This document shows, piece after piece, positions 25,771-35,366 of a DNA stretch of 44,464 nucleotides. Below the pieces are notes generated by a model. That model was not told where the DNA came from. It saw only the letters and a list, made by a program, of their open reading frames with translations, and ran no database searches. The stretch is from Pseudomonadota bacterium (lineage in GTDB: Bacteria; Pseudomonadota; Gammaproteobacteria; Pseudomonadales; Moraxellaceae). A program made the position numbers and the translations under genes. Where the stretch lies: NCBI GenBank assembly GCA_021804355.1, contig JAJZHP010000007.1, forward strand, positions 1 to 44,464, in the 5' to 3' direction. Every line of letters begins with the position of its first letter. Position 1 is the first letter of the stretch.

Positions 25771-27159
25771 TCATCGACCAAATAAGTTATGCATAAAACG
25801 ATTCCAGCTTGACCCATGATGAGCCTTGGCATGACCTGAATCATGGGTAGCCCCCTCTTGCCCAAGCTGATGCTCATGCTCATAGCGAGCCTGTTCCTGC
25901 TTGAGCATGGCCTGCATGGCTATCAGGGCTGGATCCCTTGGAGACACTCGCTGCGCCTGTCGCAGACTGGCTAGTGCCCGTGGCCAATCATGATTTGTTT
26001 CTGCCCGGCTCACTTTCTGCACGAAGACCTGTTTAAGTGCATATATACCTGCTAACGCCTGGCTATTATGGTCATCACGACTTAGCACACGACGGTAATA
26101 GTAAAGCGCTGAATCCCCTGCAGGCTCAATATATAAACCCGCCTGAAAGCGTTGTTGGGCCCGTTGCAAATCATCATGAATACGGTAAATTCTATAAGCA
26201 TAAAACCCCAATGCTGCGGCCAACACGATAGCCACTGCACTGCGTAGCCAAAGCGTATAGCGTGATTTGACATGACGAACGGCGGCTATCGGTCGGGTAT
26301 ACATCAAGGTTGGATCATCTTGCGAACTCTGGGGAGTCGCATACATGGCTTGACCGCCCTCCTCAGGCGGCAGTGCTTGCATCAAGGCCGACATATCGGC
26401 AAAACGCTGATCCGGTTCTTTAGCCAGAAGACGATCGAGGACTCGTTGCCAGGCAACCAAATGCGGAGGCATCACTGGAACCGACATCTGTAGCTGATTA
26501 ACCAGAGTTGTCGCGTACTCATCTGCGCGATAAGGGTTATAGCCCAGCAACATCTCCAGCAAGACAATACCTAGGCTATACTGATCACTACGAGCGTCTA
26601 CCGGGCGTGCGGATACTTGCTCTGGGCTGCTGTAAGCTGGGCTACCTACCATGCTACCGGCCTGTGTTAATTCCACATCCATATGTGGATTTTTAGCAAT
26701 GCCAAAATCGCTAAGCACTAAAGAACCATCGGCCCTAAACAGGATATTGGCGGGTTTAATATCGCGATGCACCATACCTTGCTGATGTACAACACGCAAC
26801 GCATCCGCCAGTTGCAGGATCCAGGTTCTAATTTGAGCTCTATCCAGCCCCTGTTTAAGACGGCTGCGTAAATCTCCCCCCGGCAATAACTCCATGGTCA
26901 GATAGCGTCGACCATCCTGCAAAGTACCCACATCATAAATGGTCACGATATGTCGATGGTTCAGCGTGGCCAAATACCTGGCTTCCTGAAGAAACCGCTG
27001 TGTATTATGATCATCGCCAGCTTTCATGACTTTCACAGCAACACGACGATCCAGGGTTTGTTGCATGGCACTGTAAACGACAGCCATTCCTCCCTCAGCT
27101 ATCAAACCGTCAATATCACAACCGGGAATGTCAGGAAAAATCTCTGTCACGTTGTACAC
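25771..27159 (-). CDS. Transmembrane serine/threonine protein kinase (PknB-like)
   Basis: A 462-residue Hanks-type kinase. Visible motifs are the Gly-rich loop AEGGMAVVYSA (21–31), Lys43 in AVKVMK, Glu59, the catalytic HRDIKPANIL (131–140), DFG at 151–153 and SPAYSSPEQ. A membrane helix spans about 302–323, and the C-terminal part (about 330–430) is helical with a TPR-like spacing. A His-rich tail ends the protein. I start at GTG 27159 with AGGG six bases upstream; another in-frame GTG lies at 27201. It is divergent from a DyP peroxidase across 69 bp. Targets are unknown, and no phosphatase or FHA gene is nearby. Confidence 0.9.
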   Translation of the reverse strand: MYNVTEIFPDIPGCDIDGLIAEGGMAVVYSAMQQTLDRRVAVKVMKAGDDHNTQRFLQEARYLATLNHRHIVTIYDVGTLQDGRRYLTMELLPGGDLRSRLKQGLDRAQIRTWILQLADALRVVHQQGMVHRDIKPANILFRADGSLVLSDFGIAKNPHMDVELTQAGSMVGSPAYSSPEQVSARPVDARSDQYSLGIVLLEMLLGYNPYRADEYATTLVNQLQMSVPVMPPHLVAWQRVLDRLLAKEPDQRFADMSALMQALPPEEGGQAMYATPQSSQDDPTLMYTRPIAAVRHVKSRYTLWLRSAVAIVLAAALGFYAYRIYRIHDDLQRAQQRFQAGLYIEPAGDSALYYYRRVLSRDDHNSQALAGIYALKQVFVQKVSRAETNHDWPRALASLRQAQRVSPRDPALIAMQAMLKQEQARYEHEHQLGQEGATHDSGHAKAHHGSSWNRFMHNLFGR

Positions 27160-27228
27160 TCTTAGCCCTATCACAGGTGAAGTACATGATAACAGAAGCA
27201 CGTCACGACGACCGTTAAGGAGTTATGC

Positions 27229-28107
27229 ATGCGAATCGCCCAAACAGGATTATTGTCTCCCCTTCCACGCCATGCCCGTGTGCTTTTTCTTGATATGGCT
27301 GAACCCGACCATCTCGATAAGGCAATCCGTCATCTTCTGCCTTTTGTCGATGGACACCATGTGGTCATTGGCCTGGGTTCTTCGTTAATACGAGCACTTA
27401 ATGCTGAAGTACCTGGTTTACGTGCCATGCCCTTGCTGGATGCTCCTGTCACTCTTCCCAGCACACCCCATGCCCTCTGGTTGTGGTTACGAGGAGATGA
27501 GCCTGGAGATCTTTTATTGCTTAGCCATCGCCTGCTTCAGGCAGTCACCCCAGGGTTCATACTTGCTGCGGAGCGTGTCCTGTTTTTACATCACCAAGGG
27601 AAAGACTTGACAGGCTATCGCGATGGCACGGAGAACCCTAAAGGCGATGACATCAGCTCGGTAGCCCTGGTGCAAGATGCAAAGCCTGGATTACTTGGCT
27701 CAAGTTTTCTGGCTGTGCAAACATGGCGCCATGACTGGCATAAATTGTCCTTGTTGAAAGAGGCCGAAACAGACCTTATCATCGGCCGTAGGCGTCAGGA
27801 TGACACCGAGATCGATAATGCTCCCGCCCATGCTCACGTACGTCGCACCGCCCAGGAGGACTTCACCCCGCCTGCTTTTATATGGCGTCGCTCCATGCCC
27901 TGGGTACAGGGACAGGAAGGCGGGCTGCTTTTTCAGTGTTTTGCCCATAGTCTGGATCTTTTCGAAGCACAGCTGCGACGCATGGCCGGCCTGGATGATG
28001 GCATACCCGATGCCTTGTTCAGTATCAGCCAGGCTATCGATGGAGCCTATTTCTGGTGCCCTCCCATGCACCAGGGACACCTGGATCTACGCTGCCTTAA
28101 TTATTGA
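27229..28107 (+). CDS. DyP-type heme peroxidase (YfeX-like)
   Basis: A 292-residue heme peroxidase. The GxxDG motif is GYRDG (129–133) with the catalytic Asp132, followed by TENP. The probable proximal heme ligand is His203 in HAHVRRT, and the distal Arg220 lies in WRRSMPW. No Tat or Sec signal is seen, so it is cytosolic or carried in an encapsulin; no encapsulin gene is nearby. The ATG follows AAGGAG. Its 3' end overlaps the convergent flavoprotein gene by 7 bp. Confidence 0.93.
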   Translation: MRIAQTGLLSPLPRHARVLFLDMAEPDHLDKAIRHLLPFVDGHHVVIGLGSSLIRALNAEVPGLRAMPLLDAPVTLPSTPHALWLWLRGDEPGDLLLLSHRLLQAVTPGFILAAERVLFLHHQGKDLTGYRDGTENPKGDDISSVALVQDAKPGLLGSSFLAVQTWRHDWHKLSLLKEAETDLIIGRRRQDDTEIDNAPAHAHVRRTAQEDFTPPAFIWRRSMPWVQGQEGGLLFQCFAHSLDLFEAQLRRMAGLDDGIPDALFSISQAIDGAYFWCPPMHQGHLDLRCLNY

Positions 28108-29729
28108 GTAGGGCGATTCATGATACGACGTAGCAAAGGCATACTCTGCTTCCATCCAGCCAGCGCCACACAGGTCATGACGCCTGAAACCATGGCTCCA
28201 GCAACTCCACAGGATAGAATATCCTGTCCCGTCAGCCATAAACCGGGGATAGTTGTTTCAGGCCTCAACCAATCCTGACGAAACCGTTGTGGATCATGAT
28301 TCAAGCCATAAAGCTCACCCTGCGCCCAGCCTGCAAACCAACTTGTAGACAGCGGTGTCGACACTTCCCAGTAGGCAACCTTCCCCTGCAACTGAGGCAG
28401 CTGTTGATAGACGACTTGCATCAACCGCTCACCCCATTGTTGCTTATTCGCCTCATACTCAGCGCCGCGCTGATTCCAGGTGGTTGCTTCCCACGCCTTA
28501 AACCACTCATAAGGTGCCGGAGCCACGACTTCCAAAGTTGACAGACCAGGATGCTCTTGTTCCCAGGCAGGATCTTTAGCTGAGGGGAACGAAATATAGA
28601 CGACTGGAAACGGCGCTTTGGCATCGCTGAGGAATTTTTCTATGGAAGCATCGTGATCAGGGCCCGGGTAAATCCATAAATTGCTGCGGGGCAATCCTAA
28701 GGTTTTGGCCGTTCCATGCAGACCCACATACACACCCAGGTGAGCCAAGCTGGGTTTAACTGAGGCCATGTGCTGCTCATACCCATATTGTCTAGCGATT
28801 TCAGGTTCGATCAATCGACTGAACGTGTTGAAAACGCCTACCCCTGAAACCACAACAGGACAAGCCAGTTCATGTCCATCCTGCATAAGAACACCGCTGA
28901 CTTTGCCATGTTTGACTACGATTTTTTCAACTCGAGCATAGGTAAATACTTCACCACCGGATTTTTGAATACGCGGAATCATGGCCTCTGCAATGCGCCA
29001 ACTGCCTCCCTCCGGATAAAACCCACCATAGAGATAATGCCTGGCAATCAGTGCATGTATCAAAAACGCTGATTGGCTTGGAGGCAACCCATTATCACCA
29101 TACTGACCGGTCAATACCGCCAGAAATTCAGGATTCTTGCTCAATGGCGCCAAAACTTCCTGCGTCGTCTTAAACAGCATAGAGGGGATCATGGCACGGA
29201 ACAGGGGGCGGGACCAACGCAAGGTCTGTTTTCCCAATAACTTCTGCATGGTGAACCAGGGCATGGCTTTACCTGCCCGGTCCAACAATTTCAGATAAGC
29301 CTTGATGGCATGCTTTTCCTCAGGAAATTGCTGCAACAATCCAGCAGCAAAATCTTCTCGCCCAGTCTGGGCCCGAAATGTTTTTTCACCAATAATAAAC
29401 CGGTCAAAATCAGCGTCCATGGGTGCCCACTGCACCTTATTATCTGTCAGGTGATCCATGAGGCGTCTGGTTATCGTAGCTGCGCCCATATCCCCGATGT
29501 AATGCACGCCTACATCCCAAACAAAACCTTCTCGCTCATAGCTATGCGTATAGCCACCCGCCGTATAGTGTTGCTCCAGTACGGCCACTTTCCAGCCCAA
29601 GTCTGAGAGTAAAGCCGCTGTCGTCAACCCTCCCATGCCTGAACCAATCACAACAGCATCATAAGTCTGATTTAAGCGTGATGGACGATAACGACGTCCG
29701 AGATGAGAAGGGCGACTTGGCGTAGACAT
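28101..29729 (-). CDS. FAD-dependent oxidoreductase (CrtI / retinol saturase-like)
   Basis: A 542-residue flavoprotein. The N-terminal dinucleotide fold is VIGSGMGGLTTAALLSDLGWKVAVLEQ, followed by GGYTHSYEREGFVWDVGVHYIG, typical of the phytoene-desaturase/retinol saturase group. The C-terminal FAD block is GLWLTGQDILSCGVAGAMVSG. Members oxidise or reduce polyene or other hydrophobic substrates. No crtB, crtE or other carotenoid gene is near, so a carotenoid role is not supported. GGAG lies eight bases before the ATG. It is divergent from a PadR regulator across a palindrome that overlaps its TATAAT. Confidence 0.9.
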   Translation of the reverse strand: MSTPSRPSHLGRRYRPSRLNQTYDAVVIGSGMGGLTTAALLSDLGWKVAVLEQHYTAGGYTHSYEREGFVWDVGVHYIGDMGAATITRRLMDHLTDNKVQWAPMDADFDRFIIGEKTFRAQTGREDFAAGLLQQFPEEKHAIKAYLKLLDRAGKAMPWFTMQKLLGKQTLRWSRPLFRAMIPSMLFKTTQEVLAPLSKNPEFLAVLTGQYGDNGLPPSQSAFLIHALIARHYLYGGFYPEGGSWRIAEAMIPRIQKSGGEVFTYARVEKIVVKHGKVSGVLMQDGHELACPVVVSGVGVFNTFSRLIEPEIARQYGYEQHMASVKPSLAHLGVYVGLHGTAKTLGLPRSNLWIYPGPDHDASIEKFLSDAKAPFPVVYISFPSAKDPAWEQEHPGLSTLEVVAPAPYEWFKAWEATTWNQRGAEYEANKQQWGERLMQVVYQQLPQLQGKVAYWEVSTPLSTSWFAGWAQGELYGLNHDPQRFRQDWLRPETTIPGLWLTGQDILSCGVAGAMVSGVMTCVALAGWKQSMPLLRRIMNRPTQ

Positions 29730-29759
29730 ATTCTATACTCCTTGTTTTTCTCTCCTATT

Positions 29760-29779
29760 ATATGCAATTATTTGCATAT
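29760..29779. promoter_or_regulatory. Palindromic PadR operator
   Basis: ATATGCAA (29760–29767) and TTGCATAT (29772–29779) form perfect 8-bp arms around a 4-bp spacer. It overlaps TATAAT (29757–29762, minus strand), the likely –10 of the flavoprotein gene, and lies about 20 bp before padR. Confidence 0.75.
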
Positions 29780-29798
29780 TGAAACCCTGGGATTGATG

Positions 29799-30326
29799 AT
29801 GTCCTTACGCCATGCCTTGCTTGCACTTATCGACCTGGAACCAGGCACAGGCTATGACCTGATGAGCCGTATTGAAAAATCCATAGGATTTTTTTGGCCA
29901 GCAACCCATCAGCAGGTCTATAAAGAGCTGCATCAATTGCAGGAATTAGGTTGGGTTGATGTGCAGGTAGAGAACCAGTCAGGAAAACCTGATCGACGAG
30001 TCTATACCCTACGGGAATCCGGTATACATGCCCTAGAGTCCTGGCTCACACAGGATTCTAGCGCTGCCAAAATCAGAGATCCTTTTCTACTCAGAGTATT
30101 TGCAGCTCATCGGCTGGAAACCGGGGCTCTACGGCAACAACTAGCGCAGCAGAAAAACCTGCACCAAGCGACCCTAGACCTCTACCATAGCATTGATGAG
30201 CGCCTACGCTCTGCCCCTGACCATGTGCAGAATCGTTATCGCTTTGCCCGCCACACCCTGCGCTTGGGCATCTATTATGAGCAAGCCTGGTTACGTTGGA
30301 GCGAAGAGTTGGATGAACTCGCTTAA
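29799..30326 (+). CDS. PadR family transcriptional regulator
   Basis: A 175-residue regulator with a winged-helix N-terminus: MSLRHALLALIDLEPGTGYDLMSRIEKSIGFFWPATHQQVYKEL. The long helical C-terminal part fits the Vir_C/PadR_C type (QQKNLHQATLDLYHSIDERL). The homology starts at ATG 29799, and another ATG lies immediately before at 29796. Frames open further upstream do not match the family. It shares a palindrome-bearing gap with the flavoprotein gene and probably represses it and itself. The 3' end overlaps the convergent methyltransferase by 4 bp. Confidence 0.93.
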   Translation: MSLRHALLALIDLEPGTGYDLMSRIEKSIGFFWPATHQQVYKELHQLQELGWVDVQVENQSGKPDRRVYTLRESGIHALESWLTQDSSAAKIRDPFLLRVFAAHRLETGALRQQLAQQKNLHQATLDLYHSIDERLRSAPDHVQNRYRFARHTLRLGIYYEQAWLRWSEELDELA

Positions 30327-30937
30327 GAACGTTTCGCCACCAGATCAATCAGAGCAGAACGCCCCAGATGTCCATGACCTTCGCAAACTTCAGCCTCATA
30401 CTCTCTCAAATCCAAAATATCCAGCTCTGAAAATGCTTCCTGCATCATCTCAAGGGTATAGAGCTGATCAGCCTCCGAAGGCCCACCCGTGCGAAAATCC
30501 AGCTGACGCAAACCGTAGCCATGTAATAGCAAAAGTCCTCCGGGTCGTAGAGCCTTGACCATACCATCAAAGATCCTTTGACGTTGCAACGGTTTGGCAA
30601 ACTGAATGAAAATGGCAACGACCACATCAAAGGTAGCTACAGGCCATTCCCAAGTCAGCAGATCAGCATGAACCCAGTTCAAGGCTACCTGCCTTTCCAT
30701 GGCTAACTGGCGTGCTTTTTCCTGTGCTCGCTGCGAGCCCTCCACGGATGTTACATGTAGTCCACGTTGCGCCAGCCATACCCCATTGCGGCCCTCACCA
30801 TCAGCGACGGCTAAAGCGTTCTGCCCGGGCAATAACCGAGCTTCCTGCCGTTTCAGAAACTCGTTGACTTCCTTCCCAAACACAAAGGCATCCTGTGCAT
30901 ATCGCTCCTCCCAACGTAACAATTCTGATGATGCCAT
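30323..30937 (-). CDS. Class I SAM-dependent methyltransferase
   Basis: A 204-residue methyltransferase with the SAM motif ALAVADGEGRNGVWLAQRG (about 41–59; DGEGRNG in place of the more common GCGxG), the acidic VEGS after the second strand, and a motif ALRPGGLLLLHGYG. It resembles the TehB/thiopurine-methyltransferase-like group often annotated only as methyltransferase. The substrate is unknown. GAGGGTGAGA lies upstream of the ATG. It ends against the PadR gene. Confidence 0.87.
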   Translation of the reverse strand: MASSELLRWEERYAQDAFVFGKEVNEFLKRQEARLLPGQNALAVADGEGRNGVWLAQRGLHVTSVEGSQRAQEKARQLAMERQVALNWVHADLLTWEWPVATFDVVVAIFIQFAKPLQRQRIFDGMVKALRPGGLLLLHGYGLRQLDFRTGGPSEADQLYTLEMMQEAFSELDILDLREYEAEVCEGHGHLGRSALIDLVAKRS

Positions 30938-31061
30938 GGTCTCTCACCCTCGTTATTGCAAATTTAGAAACGACTCCTAACGTGAGAATGACTGTATGTG
31001 TACTGCCTAACAAGCTCAAGACAAGATTGGGCTATATTTAATTTTTACCCCCTAACGGGAC

Positions 31062-31193
31062 ATGAAATCTTATGCAGCACGATTAAAAGACGTTACCCAA
31101 AAAAGTGCTGAATTTGTAGAGAAACACGAATCCCATCTCCGTAGCGCTGTTACTGACCAGGCTGCGGAGATGCCTGCGTTAACCCATGTATGA
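31062..31193 (+). CDS. Small hypothetical protein in the gap before priA
   Basis: A 43-codon frame in the 316-bp gap between the methyltransferase and priA. It reads as an Ala/Lys/Glu-rich amphipathic helix (MKSYAARLKDV, then AEFVEKHESHLRSAV). An ACGGGA lies just before the ATG, close for a Shine-Dalgarno. AT-rich promoter-like sequence (TATATTTAAT) sits upstream. No homologue is recognised. The rest of the gap shows nothing clear. Confidence 0.33.
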   Translation: MKSYAARLKDVTQKSAEFVEKHESHLRSAVTDQAAEMPALTHV

Positions 31194-31253
31194 CATCAAG
31201 AAACGGTATGAACCATGATAGGATAGCGAATGATTCAGGCAGGGTAGATTCAG

Positions 31254-33437
31254 GTGTCGCATCATATCGTTCACGTCGCAGTCCCTGTGCCGTTACGTCA
31301 GATCTTTGATTATTTGGCTCCGGCAGCTATGCTGACCAGCCTTCAACCAGGCGTTCGAGTTAGAGTAAGTTTTGGGCGACGATCACTGATCGGGGTAGTA
31401 TGCGATATTCATAACACGTCGACCCTTCCCCAAGGGCACTTGAAACTGATTGAAGAGGTTCTCGATCAGGAGCCTGCCCTCACGCCTGCGCTATTTAAAC
31501 TTGCCCAGTTTGCTAGTACTTACTATTTTCATCCTATCGGTGAAGTGCTCGCACAAGCCTTGCCCGTAGCCTTGCGCCATGGCGACCCTGTCGAAGCCGA
31601 ACCAGACCTGCGCTGGCGCCCAACCCCCCTGGGGATGCTGCTAGCCAAAGAATCCCTGCAAAGAGCGCCGCGACAAATGGCTGCTTTACAGCTTTTGCGT
31701 GATGACCCCCAGGGTATCAGTCGTGAATTTGCCCAAGTCTTTGGAATCACCACACGGGACTTAGCCACGCTGGTCAAAAGGGGCTGGGCTGAAGTCTATG
31801 AGCATGAAGAGCCCCAGGGCTTACCTTCTGCCCAGCTAGCTCAACCTGCATTGCCTGCTTCTCAGGAGCAAAAGCTAGCCATCGAACGCGTATTAAACAC
31901 GACTGGCTTTCAAACTTTTCTGTTAGAAGGCATCACGGGCAGTGGAAAAACTGAAGTTTATCTGCAAATCATCGCTGAGGTTTTACAGCGTGGTCGGCAA
32001 GCTCTTGTCTTGGTGCCGGAAATCAGCTTAACACCACAGACCGTAGCCAGATTTCAGCACCGATTTCGTTGTCCCGTGGTCAGCCTGCACTCTGGACTCA
32101 GCGACAAAGAACGCATGAATGCCTGGCGTCGCGCCCGCCATGGGCAAGCTGGCATCATCATAGGCACCCGGTCAGCCCTTTTTACCCCGATGCGGCATCC
32201 CGGTATTATCATCCTTGATGAGGAACATGATGCCTCGTTCAAACAGGCAGAAGGCTTCAAGTACCACGCTCGGGATCTGGCTATCGTGCGTGCCCGCATT
32301 GAGAACATTCCCATACTGCTTGGCTCTGCCACACCTTCCCTGGAATCCCTACACAATGCCCTGCGTTCCCGCTATGTTCATTTAAGACTCAAACAGCGCA
32401 GCAACCATGCCAGTCTGCCCGTCTTTCATCGTGTCGATCTGCGGCAAAAAAAACTTGATGAGGGACTGGCCCCAGAGACTCTTGAGCGTATCCAACGACA
32501 TCTAAAGCAGAATCGACAAGTCTTGGTATTTGTCAACCGCCGCGGCTATGCCCCTGTCATACTTTGTCATGATTGTGGCTGGCGCGTTCCCTGCCCGCAC
32601 TGCTCAACACTACCCACGCTGCATAAGGCTGAAGCCTGTATACTTTGTCATCACTGCGGCTTTCGTCAACCCATCCCCCTGCGCTGCACATCTTGCGGGA
32701 GCCGCGATCTTCGCCCCTTGGGCGTTGGAACCGAACGACTGCAAGGAGTACTGGAGCGCCATTTTCCCAATTTTCCGCTGTGGCGCATCGACCGAGATGC
32801 CGTTCGTAACCAACGCGCCCTGCAAAAGGTTATGGATGACGTTCATCGCAATGAACCTGGCTTACTTTTAGGCACCCAGATGCTGGCTAAAGGGCATCAC
32901 TTCGCCGCCGTTGGCTTAGTGGTCATAGTTGATGCCGACTCAGGCCTATTCAGTGCAGACTTCCGCGGCCCTGAACGCTGCGTACAAATGATTGAGCAAG
33001 TGGCCGGACGAGCGGGCAGAGCAGGACAGGCTGGAGAAGTACTCCTGCAGACCCATGAACCGGAACACCCCCTGCTCACCACCCTGCTAACCCAAGGTTA
33101 CTCTGCTCTAGCGCGCCAATTACTTGAAGAGCGCCGATCTCTTCAACTTCCCCCTTGGTCCTACCAAGCCTTATTGCATGCACAAAGCAATCAGCGTGAA
33201 GCCACCCTGGAGTTCTTAAAACAAGTTCATGACATCACCACAGAGGCTAGTCCCTATGGCCCTATCATGGCGCCTATCGAAAAAAAAGCAGGACTTTTCC
33301 GTGCTCATCTGTTGCTGCAATCAACCAAGCGAGCCGATTTGCATACTGCCCTTGAGCGACTCAACGGCCCGGACGCACCCTTGCTCCCAGACCGGGTACG
33401 TTGGTGGCTGGATGTAGACCCTCAGGATTTACTATGA
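31254..33437 (+). CDS. priA: Replication restart helicase PriA
   Basis: PriA reloads the replisome at stalled forks. The 727-residue protein (E. coli 732) has an N-terminal DNA-binding domain (VAVPVPLRQIFDYLAP), the helicase Walker A GITGSGKTEVYL and DEEH in ILDEEHDASFKQ. Paired zinc sites contain eight cysteines between CHDCGWRVPCPHC and CTSCG, and motif VI is QVAGRAGRAG. The start is GTG, because in-frame stops precede it; CAGGG lies upstream. It stands alone before argS. Confidence 0.96.
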   Translation: MSHHIVHVAVPVPLRQIFDYLAPAAMLTSLQPGVRVRVSFGRRSLIGVVCDIHNTSTLPQGHLKLIEEVLDQEPALTPALFKLAQFASTYYFHPIGEVLAQALPVALRHGDPVEAEPDLRWRPTPLGMLLAKESLQRAPRQMAALQLLRDDPQGISREFAQVFGITTRDLATLVKRGWAEVYEHEEPQGLPSAQLAQPALPASQEQKLAIERVLNTTGFQTFLLEGITGSGKTEVYLQIIAEVLQRGRQALVLVPEISLTPQTVARFQHRFRCPVVSLHSGLSDKERMNAWRRARHGQAGIIIGTRSALFTPMRHPGIIILDEEHDASFKQAEGFKYHARDLAIVRARIENIPILLGSATPSLESLHNALRSRYVHLRLKQRSNHASLPVFHRVDLRQKKLDEGLAPETLERIQRHLKQNRQVLVFVNRRGYAPVILCHDCGWRVPCPHCSTLPTLHKAEACILCHHCGFRQPIPLRCTSCGSRDLRPLGVGTERLQGVLERHFPNFPLWRIDRDAVRNQRALQKVMDDVHRNEPGLLLGTQMLAKGHHFAAVGLVVIVDADSGLFSADFRGPERCVQMIEQVAGRAGRAGQAGEVLLQTHEPEHPLLTTLLTQGYSALARQLLEERRSLQLPPWSYQALLHAQSNQREATLEFLKQVHDITTEASPYGPIMAPIEKKAGLFRAHLLLQSTKRADLHTALERLNGPDAPLLPDRVRWWLDVDPQDLL

Positions 33438-33576
33438 CAGACCACTTGCCAATAAGCTTGTTCTGCATGGTGCCCATGCGACAACTCCATTACAATACCC
33501 TACTTTGTGACCTCCAAACTGCAACGCCCTAATAAGATTAGCCTTGTAGGTTGCAGACCCAGTTTGTATTTTTGAG

Positions 33577-35358
33577 ATGGCGATGAAACAACGAATCCAT
33601 GAACTGCTTCAGACAGCACTGACCGAGCTACGCGCTCAAGGCAAGATTGCTGATGATTTTACTCCGAATATTCTTGTAGAACGTTGCCGCGACCGTGCTC
33701 ACGGCGACTGGGCCACTAACCTGGCAATGATTTCAGCCAAAGCTGCAGGCCTGCGCCCTCGTGACATGGCTGATCTGATTGTCAGCGCACTACCACAAGA
33801 CCCCGGTATCCGGAAAGTTGAAATTGCAGGCCCCGGTTTCATTAATATTACCGTGGATGACCAGGCTGAACTCGCCGCGCTACCCACTATCCTGCAACAA
33901 GGGGAACGTTTTGGGCGCAGTCAACGCGGTGCAGGGCAGTACTTGCAAGTGGAATTTGTCTCTGCCAATCCCACCTCTTCCCTGCACGTAGGTCATGGCC
34001 GTGGTGCCGCTTACGGCATGACCGTGGCTAATCTTTTGGAAAGTCAGGGCTACCTTGTAGATCGTGAATACTATGTCAATGATGCTGGCCGGCAGATGGA
34101 CATACTGGCGACCAGCACCTTCTTGCGTTACCTTGAATTATGCGGTGAAGAGCTTAGCTTTCCCGTGAATGGTTATCGTGGCAACTATGTCATCGATATG
34201 GCCCGGGAGCTACAGACCACCCATGGCGATATCTTCAGACACTCTAGTGCTGAAATATTTGCCGGCGTTGCTACCGATGAACAACGTGACGCGCAAGGCG
34301 AGATCATCGGCGGTGATAAAGAAGCTCATATTGATGACCTGATAGCTGCGGCGCGCCAAGGCTTGGGAGCCATCTCCTACGGTATTTTCTTCTCAAAAGC
34401 ACTCAATACTATCCTGGAAGACATTCAGGATGACTTGGCGGAATTTGGAGTCACCTTCAAACGCTGGTACTCAGAAAAATCATTGGTGGATAGTGGCGCC
34501 TTACCTCGGGCCCTGGAACGGCTTCAACAAGCCGGAGCTACCTATACACAGGACGGTGCGCTGTGGTTCCGTTCTACGGATTACGGCGATGACAAGGATC
34601 GCGTCCTGATGCGTGACAATGGCCAAACCACCTATTTCGCCTCCGATGTGGCCTACCATCTTGATAAATTTGAGCGCGGATATCAGCGCGTCATCAATAT
34701 CTGGGGTGCCGATCATCATGGCTATATCCTACGGGTGTCAGCAGCCTTGCAGGCTCTCGGCATAGATCCTTCCCGCCTGGAGGTTCGCTTGGTTCAGTTT
34801 GTCACCTTGTGGCGAGGCAGTGAACAGGTGCAAATGAGTTCTCGTTCGGGGCAATTTATAACGCTGCGGGAACTGCGCCAGGAAGTAGGCAATGATGCCG
34901 CGCGCTTTTACTACATTACGCGAAAATCTGAACAGCATATTGATTTTGACCTTCAGCTGGCCACCGCTCAGAGTAAAGACAATCCTGTCTATTACATTCA
35001 ATATGCCCATGCCCGGGTATGTTCGGTGCGAAACAAACTCAGCGAAATGGGCTACAGCCTTGATACTTCCAAGGTTGATCTGAGCGCCTTAAACACCGAG
35101 GCAGAGCATGAACTTGCCCAGCTCTTGCTTAGTTTTCCGGAACTGCTCAGCCGCGCTGCTGAAGAGCGAGAACCCCATCAGTTAGCCAACTACCTGCGCG
35201 ATGTCGCCGCCGCATTTCATGCCTGGTACAACGGCACCAAGGTTATAGTCGAGGATACTCGCCTACGCCAAGCGCGTTTTATGCTGTGCGAGTGCCTGGC
35301 GCAGGTACTCCACAATGGATTGACCTTGCTTGGTGTTAGCGCACCACAACACATGTAG
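33577..35358 (+). CDS. argS: Arginyl-tRNA synthetase
   Basis: A class I aminoacyl-tRNA synthetase of 593 residues. The HIGH-like signature is HVGH (137–140) in FVSANPTSSLHVGHG, and MSSRSG stands in the KMSKS region. The anticodon-binding domain (DALR) is at the C-terminus. ATG 33577 is followed two codons later by a second ATG at 33583, which has GAG at better distance; either could be used. It is the first gene of the run argS–SPOR–hslVU. Confidence 0.96.
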   Translation: MAMKQRIHELLQTALTELRAQGKIADDFTPNILVERCRDRAHGDWATNLAMISAKAAGLRPRDMADLIVSALPQDPGIRKVEIAGPGFINITVDDQAELAALPTILQQGERFGRSQRGAGQYLQVEFVSANPTSSLHVGHGRGAAYGMTVANLLESQGYLVDREYYVNDAGRQMDILATSTFLRYLELCGEELSFPVNGYRGNYVIDMARELQTTHGDIFRHSSAEIFAGVATDEQRDAQGEIIGGDKEAHIDDLIAAARQGLGAISYGIFFSKALNTILEDIQDDLAEFGVTFKRWYSEKSLVDSGALPRALERLQQAGATYTQDGALWFRSTDYGDDKDRVLMRDNGQTTYFASDVAYHLDKFERGYQRVINIWGADHHGYILRVSAALQALGIDPSRLEVRLVQFVTLWRGSEQVQMSSRSGQFITLRELRQEVGNDAARFYYITRKSEQHIDFDLQLATAQSKDNPVYYIQYAHARVCSVRNKLSEMGYSLDTSKVDLSALNTEAEHELAQLLLSFPELLSRAAEEREPHQLANYLRDVAAAFHAWYNGTKVIVEDTRLRQARFMLCECLAQVLHNGLTLLGVSAPQHM

Positions 35359-35366
35359 GAATCGGC

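Noticed and set aside
28101-29729. Carotenoid biosynthesis locus
   Set aside because: The flavoprotein resembles CrtI, but no crtB, crtE or crtY neighbours exist; only the broad family is supported.
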